A stretch of 64,000 nt of DNA from Nitrosomonadales bacterium. GTDB taxonomy: Bacteria; Pseudomonadota; Gammaproteobacteria; Burkholderiales; Gallionellaceae. Position 1 is the stretch's first letter, and each line of letters begins with the position of its first letter. The stretch is from NCBI GenBank assembly GCA_016199835.1, contig JACQFX010000056.1, positions 62,001 to 126,000 of the forward strand, in the 5' to 3' direction. Under the pieces are notes generated by a model. It worked only from the letters and a program-made list of their open reading frames with translations. It was not told the DNA's origin and made no database searches. This document shows positions 25,604-34,765 of the stretch, one piece after another. The position numbers were made by a program, and so were the translations under genes.

Positions 25604-26722
25604 TCAAATCTCCGCCAGCGCGTGCTCCGGTGCAAGCGCCGGATAACCCAGATCCTCTGCCAGACTACCGTGCGTGATGCGTCCGGCGCACAGGTTGAGG
25701 CCGCCCCTGAGTCCCGCATCTTCCAGCATCGCGCGCGCCACGCCTTGGTTGGCGAGGGCCAGTGCGTAGGGCAACGTGGCGTGAGTGAGCGCTTCGGTGG
25801 AGGTGAGCGCGGTGGCGGCGGGGAGGTTGGCGACGCAGTAGTGCACCACGCCTTCCTCGACGTAGATCGGATTGCTGTGGGTGGTGGGGCGCGAGGTTTC
25901 GGCGCAGCCGCCCTGGTCGATGGCGATGTCCACGATGGCCGAGCCGGGACGCATGGAGCGCACGAGTTCGCGGCTGATGAGTCGGGGCGCATGCTTGCCC
26001 GGCACCAGCACTGCGCCGATGACCAGATCGGAGCCGCGCACGCATTGCTCGATCGCGGCGGAATCGGAATGGCGCGTCTTCAGGTTTGCGCCGAATTGTT
26101 CTTCGAGTGCGCGCAGCCGCGCCGGGTTTTTTTCCAGTAGCGTGACATCCGCGCCCATGCCGATGGCGATACGCGCGGCATTGCTTCCCACCACGCCGCC
26201 ACCGAGTATGGCTACTTTGCCGGGCGCCACACCGGGCACGCCCGAGAGCAGCACGCCGCGACCGCCATTGACCATGGTCAACGCCCATGCACCCATCTGC
26301 ACCGACAACCTCCCCGCCACCGCCGACATCGGCGTGAGCAGCGGCAGGCCGCCTTGCGCGTCGAGTACGGTTTCGTAGGCGATGCCAATGACCTTGCTGC
26401 GCAGGAGTTGTTCGGTGAGTTCGCGCGCAGCGGCCAAATGCAAGTAACAGAACAGGATCAGGCCTTCATGGAGCAATGGCACTTCAGCGGGTTGCGGTTC
26501 CTTCACCTTGATCACCATGTCGCAGGCCCAGATTTCCTGCGGCGTAGTGGCGATGAGCGCACCTGCTTCCGCGTACAGCGCATCGGAAAAGCCAATCGCG
26601 GAAGCGGCACCGGTTTCGACGACGACATCGTGGCCTGCGGCGCGCAGTGCTGTCACACCTTGCGGCGTAACCCCGACGCGAAATTCGTGGTCTTTGATTT
26701 CCTTCGGGATGCCGATGCGCAT
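25604..26722 (-). CDS. ald: Alanine dehydrogenase
   Basis: A 372-residue NAD-dependent L-alanine dehydrogenase interconverting alanine and pyruvate plus ammonia. It shows the start MRIGIPKEIKDHEFRVGVTP with the family lysine/arginine, the catalytic-region block MVIKVKEP near residue 70, the NAD-binding GGGVVGSNAARIAIGMGADV near residue 173 and the conserved IDQGGCAETSRPTTHS near residue 268. The length matches the family (about 370). It is monocistronic or paired with the downstream-lying tpm by convergence; a REP-like palindrome separates it from pyrD upstream. Confidence 0.96.
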   Translation of the reverse strand: MRIGIPKEIKDHEFRVGVTPQGVTALRAAGHDVVVETGAASAIGFSDALYAEAGALIATTPQEIWACDMVIKVKEPQPAEVPLLHEGLILFCYLHLAAARELTEQLLRSKVIGIAYETVLDAQGGLPLLTPMSAVAGRLSVQMGAWALTMVNGGRGVLLSGVPGVAPGKVAILGGGVVGSNAARIAIGMGADVTLLEKNPARLRALEEQFGANLKTRHSDSAAIEQCVRGSDLVIGAVLVPGKHAPRLISRELVRSMRPGSAIVDIAIDQGGCAETSRPTTHSNPIYVEEGVVHYCVANLPAATALTSTEALTHATLPYALALANQGVARAMLEDAGLRGGLNLCAGRITHGSLAEDLGYPALAPEHALAEI

Positions 26723-26749
26723 GGCTACTCCTTCGTGCTCAATAGATTT

Positions 26750-26784
26750 GTAGGATGGGTTGCGCTACGCTTCACCCATCCTAC
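26750..26784. repeat. GTAG-headed REP-like palindrome overlapping pyrD stop codon
   Basis: GTAGGATGGGT (26750-26760) and ACCCATCCTAC (26774-26784) form an exact 11-bp inverted repeat around TGCGCTACGCTTC. The minus-strand GTAG head at 26781-26784 contains the TAG stop codon of pyrD. Confidence 0.8.
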
Positions 26785-27791
26785 GACGCCAACGCTGCTA
26801 TGGACTCGCCCACCAGATCCGGCCCGCGATAAATCATGCCGCTGTATATCTGTACCAGCGCGGCACCCGCCTGAATTTTTCCCACGGCATCCGCGCCGCT
26901 GAGTATGCCGCCAACGCCGATGATGGGCAGTGCGCCTTGCAATTCGGCGGCAAGCTGGCGGATGACGGCGGTGGATTTTTCGCGCACGGGGGCGCCGCTC
27001 AAGCCGCCCATTTCCTTGCCGTGTTGCAGGTTTTCCACGCCTGCACGCGACAGAGTGGTGTTGGTGGCGATCACGCCATCGATGTGATGGCGCATCAGTA
27101 GCGCGGCGATCTGTTTGATCTGTTCGCCATCGAGATCGGGCGCGATCTTCACCGCCAGCGGCACATATTTGCCGTGCTGCTCGGCGAGTTTCTCCTGTTC
27201 CGCCTTGAGTTGCGCAAGTAAAGCGTCGAGTTCATCGCCGCCCTGCAACTGGCGCAGGTTCTTGGTGTTGGGCGAGGAGATGTTGATGGCGACGTAGCTG
27301 GCGTGCGCATACACCTTGCGCAGCCCAATTAGATAATCGTCGGCTGCTTTTTCGATCGGCGTGTCGGCATTCTTGCCGATGTTGATGCCGAGGATGCCGG
27401 TGTGTTTTGCGCGCTGCACATTTTCGATCAGCGCATCCACGCCGAGGTTGTTGAAGCCCATGCGGTTGATGATGCCCTGCGCTTCAGGCAGGCGGAACAT
27501 GCGCGGCTTGGGATTGCCGGGCTGCGGACGCGGCGTGACGGTGCCGATCTCGATGAAGCCGAAACCGAGTGCGGCCAGCGCGTCTATGTATTCGCCGTTC
27601 TTGTCGAGGCCTGCGGCCAGTCCGACCGGGTTGGGGAAGGCCAGACCCATCACGGTGCGCGGATTGTCTGCGGGATGTTTGGCGCAGAGCAGGCCGAGCT
27701 TGTGCGCTTTTTTCAGCGCATCCAGCGTGGCATGGTGGGCGGTTTCGGGGTCGAGGGTGAACAGCAGCGGGCGCAGCAATGGGTACATCAA
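26781..27791 (-). CDS. pyrD: Dihydroorotate dehydrogenase (quinone), class 2
   Basis: A 336-residue membrane-associated flavoenzyme that oxidises dihydroorotate to orotate with quinone as acceptor in pyrimidine synthesis. It shows the class 2 N-terminal helix ([18 protein letters not shown]), [20 protein letters not shown] near residue 59, the [11 protein letters not shown] block near residue 170 with the catalytic Ser region, and [11 protein letters not shown] near residue 295. Its TAG stop codon is part of a REP-like GTAG head. It lies downstream of bpt on the same strand. Confidence 0.96.
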   Translation of the reverse strand: MMYPLLRPLLFTLDPETAHHATLDALKKAHKLGLLCAKHPADNPRTVMGLAFPNPVGLAAGLDKNGEYIDALAALGFGFIEIGTVTPRPQPGNPKPRMFRLPEAQGIINRMGFNNLGVDALIENVQRAKHTGILGINIGKNADTPIEKAADDYLIGLRKVYAHASYVAINISSPNTKNLRQLQGGDELDALLAQLKAEQEKLAEQHGKYVPLAVKIAPDLDGEQIKQIAALLMRHHIDGVIATNTTLSRAGVENLQHGKEMGGLSGAPVREKSTAVIRQLAAELQGALPIIGVGGILSGADAVGKIQAGAALVQIYSGMIYRGPDLVGESIAALAS

Positions 27792-27809
27792 TTCGTTCTT
27801 TCCAAAAGG

Positions 27810-27834
27810 GTAGGGTGGGCATAGCCCACCCTAC
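27810..27834. repeat. GTAG-headed REP-like palindrome overlapping bpt stop codon
   Basis: GTAGGGTGGGC (27810-27820), loop ATA, GCCCACCCTAC (27824-27834): an exact 11-bp stem with three-base loop. The minus-strand GTAG head holds the TAG stop codon of bpt (27831-27833). Such a hairpin would also act on the bpt transcript end just before pyrD. Confidence 0.82.
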
Positions 27835-28550
27835 AAGTTTTTCCACATGCCCTCTATGAGGCCTTGCAGCGGGCGGAAGTTGGCTTTGTATGCCATCTTG
27901 CCGCTCGCGCTTATCCAGTAGCCGAGGTAGAGGAATTCCAGTTCCAGTTTGCGGCACAGTTCGATCTGCCACATTACGTTGTAGGTGCCGTAGCTGGCTT
28001 GCGATACATCCGGATCGTAGAAAGTGTAGACCGAGGACAGGCCGTCTTCGAGTATGTCTATCAGACTCACCATACGCAGCACGCCGTTTTCGCGGAATTC
28101 CACCAGCGTGGAATCCACATGGCTTTGCAGCAGGAAGTTGCGGTATTGCTCGGGGCTGTCGCTGTCCATGCCATCGTCACGGTGGCGCGCCAACTGGTAG
28201 CGCTGATAGAGATTGAAATGCTCTTCGCTATCTTGCAGCGGTTTTAGCGCCACTTCCAGATTATGGTGGCGCTGCACGGCACGGCGTTGTGCGCGGCTGG
28301 AGGCGAAGGCGGCGACTTCGATGCGCACCGGCACACAGGCGCAGCAGGCATCGCAACGCGGGCGGTAGGTGAACGTGCCGCTGCGGCGGAAGCCGCGCAG
28401 CACCAGTTCCGAATAGACCTTGGTGGTGATCAGGAAGCTCGGCGTGGCGACCTGCGAGCGCGCCAGATAATCCGGCAGATAGCTGCACGGATAGGGCGCG
28501 GTGAGGTAGAGCTGCAACGCGGATAGAGGGATGTCATCCAGTAAATTCAT
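27831..28550 (-). CDS. bpt: Aspartate/glutamate leucyltransferase (Bpt; ATE-family)
   Basis: A 239-residue aminoacyl-tRNA-protein transferase of the ATE/Bpt family, which adds leucine to N-terminal Asp or Glu and so marks proteins for ClpS/ClpAP. It shows [16 protein letters not shown] near residue 20, the [12 protein letters not shown] cysteine cluster near residue 65 and the C-terminal YKANFRPLQ block. The length matches bacterial Bpt (about 240). Its start overlaps aat by 17 bases, so both N-degron transferases are co-translated. Confidence 0.93.
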   Translation of the reverse strand: MNLLDDIPLSALQLYLTAPYPCSYLPDYLARSQVATPSFLITTKVYSELVLRGFRRSGTFTYRPRCDACCACVPVRIEVAAFASSRAQRRAVQRHHNLEVALKPLQDSEEHFNLYQRYQLARHRDDGMDSDSPEQYRNFLLQSHVDSTLVEFRENGVLRMVSLIDILEDGLSSVYTFYDPDVSQASYGTYNVMWQIELCRKLELEFLYLGYWISASGKMAYKANFRPLQGLIEGMWKNL

Positions 28551-29235
28551 GCTTGTCGAAGCACCAGAGGGTAGGCGTGTCCGGATAGTGTATCAATTCC
28601 AGCAGGCGATGGAGAAATTCTGAGCGCGGGATTTCGCGCGCGCCGAGCGAGGCAAGATGCGACGTGTTCATCTGGCAATCTATCATGCCGAAGTTCCATA
28701 GCCGCAACTGTGCGGCAAGATGGGCCAGTGCGGCCTTGGATGCGTCGCTGCGGCGGCTGAACATGGACTCGCCGTAGAACATGCGCCCGATGGCGACGCC
28801 GTACAGTCCGCCCACGAGTATGCCATCCTGCCAGCTTTCAACCGAATGCGCATAACCCATGCGATGCAAAGCGCTATAAGCCGCGATCATGTCCTCGTGT
28901 ATCCAGGTTCCCGCATCTTCGCCTCGCGGCGCAGCACAGGCGCGCATCACTTGTTCAAACACGGTATCGGTCCGTATCTCATGAATTTTATTGCGCAGGG
29001 TCTTGCGCAGCGAATGCGAGATCCTGAATTCCTGCGGGAGCAGCACCATGCGCGGGTCTGGGCTCCACCACAGTATGGGATCGTCTGCGTTGAACCAGGG
29101 GAAGATGCCGTGGCGGTAAGCGTCCAGCAGGCGCGCCGCAGTGAGATTGCCGCCAGCCGCAAGCAGCCCGTTGGGTGCGCGCAATGCGCTCGCAACAGGC
29201 GGGAAGGGGGTGTCGTCGTGCAGCAGCGGGATCAT
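28534..29235 (-). CDS. aat: Leucyl/phenylalanyl-tRNA-protein transferase
   Basis: A 233-residue Aat enzyme adding Leu or Phe to N-terminal Arg/Lys substrates for ClpAPS degradation. It shows the family blocks [25 protein letters not shown] (seen as [15 protein letters not shown]), [10 protein letters not shown] near residue 57 and [16 protein letters not shown] near residue 153. I chose ATG 29235 (start [13 protein letters not shown]); the longer frame to 29493 runs into the divergent gene. It overlaps bpt by 17 bases. Confidence 0.94.
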   Translation of the reverse strand: MIPLLHDDTPFPPVASALRAPNGLLAAGGNLTAARLLDAYRHGIFPWFNADDPILWWSPDPRMVLLPQEFRISHSLRKTLRNKIHEIRTDTVFEQVMRACAAPRGEDAGTWIHEDMIAAYSALHRMGYAHSVESWQDGILVGGLYGVAIGRMFYGESMFSRRSDASKAALAHLAAQLRLWNFGMIDCQMNTSHLASLGAREIPRSEFLHRLLELIHYPDTPTLWCFDKHEFTG

Positions 29236-29328
29236 GGTGCGTGTCTTTATGGGCGGCCGGCGGTATAGCCAATCAACAAGGTTTGTGATTATATTACCAA
29301 ACGCAAAGCACGCTTCTGGAGGTGGGCC

Positions 29329-30855
29329 ATGCTGGGATTGTTCGGCAAAAAGACGGATCACCCGATGGCAGACATCAAGTCGGCGCAGGCGCTGCTGGAC
29401 GACTTGCCGAAAAACGATGCGCTCAAGGCCTTGCACGAGATTTCCTCGTGGATAGAATCCGTGCGCGAGCAGGACGCGTTCCGCGTGGATCATCAGTTTG
29501 CCGTGCTGCGCTTGCTCGATGAAGCCGCGCGTCCGTTCGAGCGCAAGCTGGCGCGCGATTATTTTTCCGCCACTACGCTGTCCACTTTTCAGGAAAATCG
29601 TTTGTGGCTGGGGCTGAACGAATTCTACGGGCAGCTTGCGCAGGCATACCGCCAGTTGCTGGCGCGTTACTGCAATGACGACAAAGGCAGCTCCCCGATC
29701 AAATCATTGCTGCCGCTGCTTGCCGTGCGCGCCATCTATGCCGTGGCGGGCAGGCTGAAATGCGCTGCGGCGCACTATGCGCTGGTCGAGCCGGAAGTGT
29801 GGCAATGTCTGGCCGATTTCTATAGCCATGCCGAGACGCAACGCTATGCGGACGAAGCTGTCGCGCCTTATGCCGGATATGGCGCAAGCGTTACGGCGCG
29901 CTATAGCTTTGCCGGTGTGCTGATGTGGTATGCCTCCTGCGCTGGCTCGCTCACGCGCCTGAGCCTGCATCTGGCCGAGCGTTTGCTGGCGCATCTGTGC
30001 AGCAATCTCAGCGTGGATATGCAGCATGGGGCGAACAGTCTGTTTGGTTTCGATTTGCAGCATCCCGCGCAGCCTGTACGGGCGATAGTGGAGAATGGGC
30101 AGCGACCCGGATTGCGCTATCTTGGCGTGCATGACATCCAGCCGAAATTCGGAGCATTGCTTGGAATGCTGGGCAAGGGAGTTGTGCCGGAGGCTATCAA
30201 CCTCGGCGGCGTATATGGAGTCGATGCGGTGCGCGATGCAGTACGCTATCTGGCGGGATGCCTGGGTTTGCCGCCGCCCAAGCGGCGCAACGCGCGGCGC
30301 AGCATCAAAGTGAATCTGAGCGTGGCGAGCGGTTTCTCCTGCGTGGTTGAGCACACCGATGTGGGCTTGAATTTCGGCGACGACAGCAGCCTGACCTGGG
30401 AGATAGACGAGATCAGCGCGGGCGGATTCCGTTGTGTCCTGCCTGCGTCGCGCGCGAATGGGGTAGCGATAGGCATGTTGATCGGCATCAAGCCGGAGAA
30501 GCTGGAGCGCTGGGGGATAGGTATCGTGCGCCGCCTGAGCCGCGATGCCGGGAATAATTTGCAGATTGGGGTGGAGATACTGGCGAACCAGATGGCGGGG
30601 GTGGTGCTGCGCGACCAGCTTCTGGGTGAAGAGCAAGCTGCGCTGTGGCTGAATACTCCCGACACCGATGCAGGCGAGGTCAGCATTCTGATGAATGCCG
30701 ATGCTTATTCCGATATTCGCAGCCTGAATGTGCATCTGGGCGGCAAGCATTATCTATTGATGCCGCAAGGGTTGCAGGAACGGGGCGCAGATTACGATCT
30801 GGCGCGCTATCGCAAGATCGAGCAGGATGCTGGCGGAAGCGATGAGGCTTATTGA
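29329..30855 (+). CDS. Conserved hypothetical protein, possible PilZ-like C-terminal domain
   Basis: A 508-residue cytosolic-looking protein with no signal peptide. It is mostly helical in the first 300 residues (for example [13 protein letters not shown]) and then carries a beta-rich C-terminal part (about 325-480) with [14 protein letters not shown] and [18 protein letters not shown], which recalls PilZ-like folds. The RxxxR and D/NxSxxG c-di-GMP motifs are only partly recognisable ([10 protein letters not shown]), so ligand binding is uncertain. I do not know its function. It is convergent with an esterase gene, and their ends overlap by 7 bases. Confidence 0.8.
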   Translation: MLGLFGKKTDHPMADIKSAQALLDDLPKNDALKALHEISSWIESVREQDAFRVDHQFAVLRLLDEAARPFERKLARDYFSATTLSTFQENRLWLGLNEFYGQLAQAYRQLLARYCNDDKGSSPIKSLLPLLAVRAIYAVAGRLKCAAAHYALVEPEVWQCLADFYSHAETQRYADEAVAPYAGYGASVTARYSFAGVLMWYASCAGSLTRLSLHLAERLLAHLCSNLSVDMQHGANSLFGFDLQHPAQPVRAIVENGQRPGLRYLGVHDIQPKFGALLGMLGKGVVPEAINLGGVYGVDAVRDAVRYLAGCLGLPPPKRRNARRSIKVNLSVASGFSCVVEHTDVGLNFGDDSSLTWEIDEISAGGFRCVLPASRANGVAIGMLIGIKPEKLERWGIGIVRRLSRDAGNNLQIGVEILANQMAGVVLRDQLLGEEQAALWLNTPDTDAGEVSILMNADAYSDIRSLNVHLGGKHYLLMPQGLQERGADYDLARYRKIEQDAGGSDEAY

Positions 30856-31523
30856 GGTTTTGCGCGCATGCGTTGTGCGAGCCAGCTTTCTATATCGCGC
30901 ACTTCTTCCGCGCACACCGAGTGGGGCATGGCGTATTCGCGCCAGGTCAGGACGTAACCCAGCCCGCTTAATTTTTCCGCAGACGTTTTGCCCAGTGCGT
31001 AGGGTACGATGGGATCGTTGCGCCCGTGCGCCATGAAGATGGGCGTGTCCCTGGCAGCATTACTGGCCTCATTCGATAAAGTGTCGGCGAGTGGCAGGTA
31101 AGTCGAGAGCGCGAGTATGCCGCCGAGTTTTTCTGCATGGCGCAGGCCGGTTTGCAGTACGACAGCGCCGCCCTGCGAGAAGCCGGCGAGGTAGATATTT
31201 TCCGCTGCGATGCCACGTTGTTTTTCCTGCGCGATGAGTTTCTCGATCTCGGCCTGTGATGCGCGCACGCCTGGCTCGTCCTGCTGCGTACCGATGTCGG
31301 TGGCCACGATGTCGTACCAGGAGCGCATCACGAAGCCACCGTTGATGCTGACCGGCTGCATCGGTGCATGCGGGAATATATAGCGCACCGCCACTGGCAG
31401 GTTCATCTCTTCCGCGATGGGAACGAAATCTCCGCCGTCCGCGCCCAGGCCGTGCAGCCAGATGATGCTGTGTTGCGGCGACACTCCGGTTTCAAGGGCG
31501 ATGTGGGGCAGCGGCTTGTTCAT
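30849..31523 (-). CDS. Carboxylesterase/phospholipase family alpha-beta hydrolase
   Basis: A 224-residue alpha/beta-hydrolase of the carboxylesterase 2 family (YpfH/EstB-like). It shows IIWLHGLGADGGDFVPIAEE near residue 20 (oxyanion HG), the nucleophile elbow GFSQGGAV (GxSxG, Ser near residue 116), the Asp region HGRNDPIVPY near residue 170 and the catalytic His in YAMPHSVCAEE near residue 203. No signal peptide is visible, so it is probably cytosolic. It lies 6 bases downstream of darP, co-oriented. Confidence 0.93.
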   Translation of the reverse strand: MNKPLPHIALETGVSPQHSIIWLHGLGADGGDFVPIAEEMNLPVAVRYIFPHAPMQPVSINGGFVMRSWYDIVATDIGTQQDEPGVRASQAEIEKLIAQEKQRGIAAENIYLAGFSQGGAVVLQTGLRHAEKLGGILALSTYLPLADTLSNEASNAARDTPIFMAHGRNDPIVPYALGKTSAEKLSGLGYVLTWREYAMPHSVCAEEVRDIESWLAQRMRAKPQ

Positions 31524-31529
31524 GGTTGT

Positions 31530-32051
31530 CTATTCCGGCAGTATTTCGCGCAACACCTGGAATATCTCGCGGTAGTTTCTGGGCGGTTTCAGCAGATCTT
31601 TTTCCTTGAGCGCATTGCGTATCAGCGCGCGCAGCCGCTGTGCATCCGCGCCGGGATGTTCGGCGAGCAACTCCGTGAGCGCGCTCTCGTCCTCCAGCAG
31701 GCGTTCGCGCCAGCGCTCCAGCCGATGCAGGTAGGCAGTATGCTGGTGCGATTTTCCGTTCCACATGTCCAGCTTGGCGATGATGGGTTCGGGCTCCACA
31801 TCGCGCATCAGTCTGCCGATGTATTGCATTTGCCGTTTTAGCGCGCCGAACTTGGTGATGCGCTTCGCCTCATGGATGGCGTCGCGCAGGGTTTCCGGAA
31901 TATCCACTTCCTTCAGTTGATCCTTGCTCAAGGCCACCAGTTGTTCGCCGAGATCCTGCAATTCGTGCATCTGTTTCTTGATCTTGGTCTTGCTGGGTGG
32001 CAGCTCAAGCTCTTCCTCAAGCCCTTCGTGCGATTTGTGATGTGGATGCAT
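31530..32051 (-). CDS. darP: Ribosome-associated protein DarP/YjgA (DUF615)
   Basis: A 173-residue DUF615 protein. In E. coli, YjgA/DarP associates with late 50S precursors and promotes their maturation. It shows the charged start (PSKTKIKKQMHELQDLGEQL near residue 19, seen as PSKTKIKKQMHELQDLG) and the conserved block RQMQYIGRLMRD near residue 73. It is divergent from pmbA, an arrangement very common in beta- and gammaproteobacteria, with a short shared promoter region. Confidence 0.92.
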   Translation of the reverse strand: MHPHHKSHEGLEEELELPPSKTKIKKQMHELQDLGEQLVALSKDQLKEVDIPETLRDAIHEAKRITKFGALKRQMQYIGRLMRDVEPEPIIAKLDMWNGKSHQHTAYLHRLERWRERLLEDESALTELLAEHPGADAQRLRALIRNALKEKDLLKPPRNYREIFQVLREILPE

Positions 32052-32122
32052 GGTGACGAAATAATAAACAGATGTTGATATGATAGCGTCTTCCGTTAAA
32101 ACCGTTTGCCGATATTTATTCC

Positions 32123-33478
32123 ATGAATGCCTTAGTCCAGCACGAATCGAGATTTTCCCATTCCGCCGACACCTTGCGCCAGCTTGCGCAAGACATGCTC
32201 GAGTACGCCAAACAACAAGGTGCCAGCGCCTGTGCGACGGAAGTCTCGGACGGCTTCGGCCAGGCCGTCACCGTGCGCAATGGCGCGGTGGAGACTATCG
32301 AATACAATCGCGACAAGGGCATAGCCGTCAGCGTGTATATCGGTCAGCGGCGCGGCAATGCCAACACTTCTGATTTCTCGCAACGCGCCGTGCGCGATAC
32401 CGTGGACGCTGCGCTCGCCATCGCGCGCCACACCGCCAGCGACGACTGCGCGGGATTGCCCGAAAAAGACCTGCTCGCTACCGGGTTCCCCGATCTCGAT
32501 TTATATCACCCCTGGCAATTGAGCGTGGAACAGGCCATCGAATTGGCCAGGGAGTGCGAACAGGCCGCCTATGCGCGCGACAAACGCATCAGGAATTCCG
32601 AAGGCGCTACGATCAACGTGCATGAGTCGCAGTTCATTTATGCGAATAGCCTGGGATTTATGGGCGGCTTCCCCACTTCGCGTCACGGTGTCAGTTGTGC
32701 CGTGATTGCCGGCAAGGGTGGCGCCATGCAGCGCGATTACTGGTATACCGAAGCGCGTGAGGCAAGCGACATGCTCAAGGTGGAAGAGGTCGGGCGCATC
32801 GCGGCGGAGCGCGCCATCCGGCGGCTCAAGGCGCGCAAGCTCGGCACCATGCAGTGCGCCGTGCTGTATGAGGCTCCGGTCGCGGCCAGTTTGCTCGGAC
32901 ACTTCGTCGGTGCAGTCAGCGGCGGCAGCCTGTACCGTAAATCCTCTTTCCTGCTGGATCAGCTCGGCAAGCAAGTGTTCTCGGATCACATCCGCATAGA
33001 CGACATGCCGGATATTCCCAGAGGCCTCGCCAGCGGCGCATTCGATAATGAAGGTGTGCAGACCCGGCGCCGCACCATCGTCGAAAAGGGTGTGCTGCAA
33101 GGCTATTTCCTCGGTACCTATTCCGCGCGCAAACTCGGCATGAAGACTACCGGCAACGCAGGCGGCAACCATAACCTCATCGTGCAACCGGGCAAGCTGG
33201 ATTTCGACGGCTTGCTCAAGAAAATGGGGCGCGGCCTGGTGGTCACCGAGCTGCTGGGACAGGGTGTCAATCACGTCACGGGCGATTACTCCAGGGGTGC
33301 TGCCGGCTTTTGGGTGGAGAACGGTGAAATCCAGTATCCCGTCGAAGAGATTACCATCGCGGGCAACCTCAGGGATATGTACCGCCATATCGTGGCGGTG
33401 GGCAATGACGTGCTGGTGCAGGGCTCACGCCAGTGCGGCTCGATACTGGTGGGAAATATGACGGTAGCAGGGCAGTAG
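32123..33478 (+). CDS. pmbA: TldE/PmbA metalloprotease subunit
   Basis: A 451-residue PmbA/TldE family protein, partner of TldD in a heterodimeric zinc protease that matures microcin B17/PQQ-type peptides and degrades CcdA. It shows NGAVETIEYNRDKGIAVSVYIG near residue 54 (seen as VETIEYNRDKGIAVSVY) and the C-terminal GAAGFWVENGEIQYPVEEIT near residue 393 (seen as GAAGFWVENGEIQYPVEE). TldE is the subunit without the HExxxH zinc site, and none is seen. The start follows a short gap from divergent darP. No tldD is in the window. Confidence 0.94.
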   Translation: MNALVQHESRFSHSADTLRQLAQDMLEYAKQQGASACATEVSDGFGQAVTVRNGAVETIEYNRDKGIAVSVYIGQRRGNANTSDFSQRAVRDTVDAALAIARHTASDDCAGLPEKDLLATGFPDLDLYHPWQLSVEQAIELARECEQAAYARDKRIRNSEGATINVHESQFIYANSLGFMGGFPTSRHGVSCAVIAGKGGAMQRDYWYTEAREASDMLKVEEVGRIAAERAIRRLKARKLGTMQCAVLYEAPVAASLLGHFVGAVSGGSLYRKSSFLLDQLGKQVFSDHIRIDDMPDIPRGLASGAFDNEGVQTRRRTIVEKGVLQGYFLGTYSARKLGMKTTGNAGGNHNLIVQPGKLDFDGLLKKMGRGLVVTELLGQGVNHVTGDYSRGAAGFWVENGEIQYPVEEITIAGNLRDMYRHIVAVGNDVLVQGSRQCGSILVGNMTVAGQ

Positions 33479-33496
33479 GGGAATTAAGGGCGGGCC

Positions 33497-33523
33497 TGAG
33501 GTTTATAAAAGGAGGGCCGATAA
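33497..33523 (+). promoter_or_regulatory. FliA (sigma-28) type promoter upstream of flhDC
   Basis: TGAGGTTT (33497-33504, 6 of 8 to TAAAGTTT), an 11-base spacer and a perfect GCCGATAA (33516-33523). This is the full sigma-28 consensus layout. Transcription would start near 33530, giving a leader of about 200 bases before the flhD ATG. flhDC is usually class I and not driven by FliA, so this is notable. Confidence 0.65.
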
Positions 33524-33538
33524 AATAGCTGCAACCTG

Positions 33539-33733
33539 GATTTCGTCCCCTCGAATTCAGTTCGAATGCAGTGTTGGCAAGCTTCCACCGTGTTCGGCGG
33601 TGGAGCTGTTCCCGTGTAGGAAGACTTCTTACGCATAAATTGGAAACCTTCCAATTTATTCCCGGCCATCCGCATAGCAAGATGCGACCGTCGAAAGAGA
33701 CGATGTTGTTTTTGATTATACGGGGACGAAATC
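33539..33733 (+). promoter_or_regulatory. Structured flhD leader; 5' anti-SD pairs with flhD ribosome-binding site
   Basis: GATTTCGTCCCC (33539-33550) is the exact reverse complement of GGGGACGAAATC (33722-33733), which holds the flhD SD (GGGGA) and ends on the base before the ATG. Between the arms lie hairpins CCACCG/CGGTGG (33585-33603) and an 11-bp stem at 33635-33659. In RNA this would hide the SD. The same arrangement could also be a mobile element with 12-bp terminal inverted repeats. Confidence 0.6.
33635..33659. repeat. Perfect 11-bp inverted repeat in flhD leader
   Basis: ATAAATTGGAA, loop ACC, TTCCAATTTAT: an uninterrupted 11-bp dyad. It could be an RNA hairpin inside the leader or an operator for a dimeric regulator of flhDC. 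No U-tract typical of an intrinsic terminator follows. Confidence 0.8.
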
Positions 33734-34054
33734 ATGAAGACAGCTCAATTGCAGGAAGAGATCAGGGAAGCCAACTTGTCTTATATGTTGCTTGCGCGGC
33801 AAATGATACAAGAGGACAAGGAAGCGGCTATTTTCCGCCTGGGCATAAGCGAAGAAATGGCAGAGCTCATTTCTGGCTTGAGTCCGGCCCAGTTGCTCAA
33901 GATGGCTGCGACCAACATGTTGTTGTGCCGCTTCCGCTTCGACGAAAAACTGTTGCTCAATATGATCACGGATTACAACAAGGACAGGATGATGTCGCAG
34001 GCGCATACTGCCATTCTGATGGCGGGGCAGCCGATGGAAGTATTGGCTGCCTGA
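33734..34054 (+). CDS. flhD: Flagellar transcriptional activator subunit FlhD
   Basis: A 106-residue FlhD, which with FlhC forms the FlhD4C2 activator of class II flagellar promoters. It shows the typical helical start EIREANLSYMLLARQMIQED near residue 8 (seen as ANLSYMLLARQMIQED) and RLGISEEMAELISGLSPAQL near residue 36. FlhC follows by 25 bases. The GGGGA SD ends 7 bases before the ATG and lies in a 12-base inverted repeat with the leader's start, pointing to translational control. Confidence 0.95.
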   Translation: MKTAQLQEEIREANLSYMLLARQMIQEDKEAAIFRLGISEEMAELISGLSPAQLLKMAATNMLLCRFRFDEKLLLNMITDYNKDRMMSQAHTAILMAGQPMEVLAA

Positions 34055-34079
34055 CTGCAATCAATCCTGAGGAAGCATC

Positions 34080-34637
34080 ATGCGCAATAAGAGCGTCGTA
34101 ACTGAAGCGTATCAAATCCAGATTGCGGTGGAGTTGATTGAGCTGGGTGCGCGCTTGCAGTTGCTGCAGGAAGAGACGGCGTTGAGCCGCGAGCGTCTGC
34201 TCAAGTTGTACAAGGAAGTCAAAGGCGAGTCGCCGTCCAAGGGTATGCTGCCCTATTCCACCGACTGGTTCATGAGCTGGTCACCTAACATCCATTCCTC
34301 CTTGTTCATGGATATCCATCAGTTTCTGGTCACGCATACCAGCCTCTCGGGTGTCGAGGTGCTGATCAAGAGCTATCGCCTGTATCTCGAACAAATCAGT
34401 GTCAGCGGTGACGAGGCTGTGCTGAGTATTACGCGCGCCTGGTTTCTGGTGCGCTTCTTCGATGCAAAAATGCTGCAATCGACCGCTTGCTCCGAGTGTG
34501 GCGGACACTTCGTCGTGCATAGCAACGAACTGTATGTTGACTACATATGCGGCATTTGCCGCCCGCCTTCTCGCGCCGGGAAGACAAGCAAGAGAAATGA
34601 CGCGTTGGGCCGGTTGGTCGCGAACCCGGCATTTTAA
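34080..34637 (+). CDS. flhC: Flagellar transcriptional activator subunit FlhC
   Basis: A 185-residue FlhC, the DNA-contacting partner of FlhD. It shows AYQIQIAVELIELGARLQLL near residue 9 (seen as ELIELGARLQLLQEET) and a zinc site with four cysteines, CSECGGHFV (near 139-142) and CGICRPP (near 159-162). The length matches the family (about 190). It is co-transcribed with flhD and followed by motA after 128 bases. Confidence 0.95.
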   Translation: MRNKSVVTEAYQIQIAVELIELGARLQLLQEETALSRERLLKLYKEVKGESPSKGMLPYSTDWFMSWSPNIHSSLFMDIHQFLVTHTSLSGVEVLIKSYRLYLEQISVSGDEAVLSITRAWFLVRFFDAKMLQSTACSECGGHFVVHSNELYVDYICGICRPPSRAGKTSKRNDALGRLVANPAF

Positions 34638-34765
34638 CTGCTTACACTCCTGGCGAAAGCAATGGCACTTGGCTTTTCAGCCTGTTTCGGGATTAGCACA
34701 AAGGGGGGGATGTGGTACCCTATTGTCGTGCATTATTTCAAAATAATTATACGGGGAGAGGGGCC

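Noticed and set aside
34660-34690. TGGCAC-like sigma-54 -24 box before motA
   Set aside because: TGGCAC is present (near 34667) but the -12 GC is missing at the required distance, so it is not a sigma-54 promoter.
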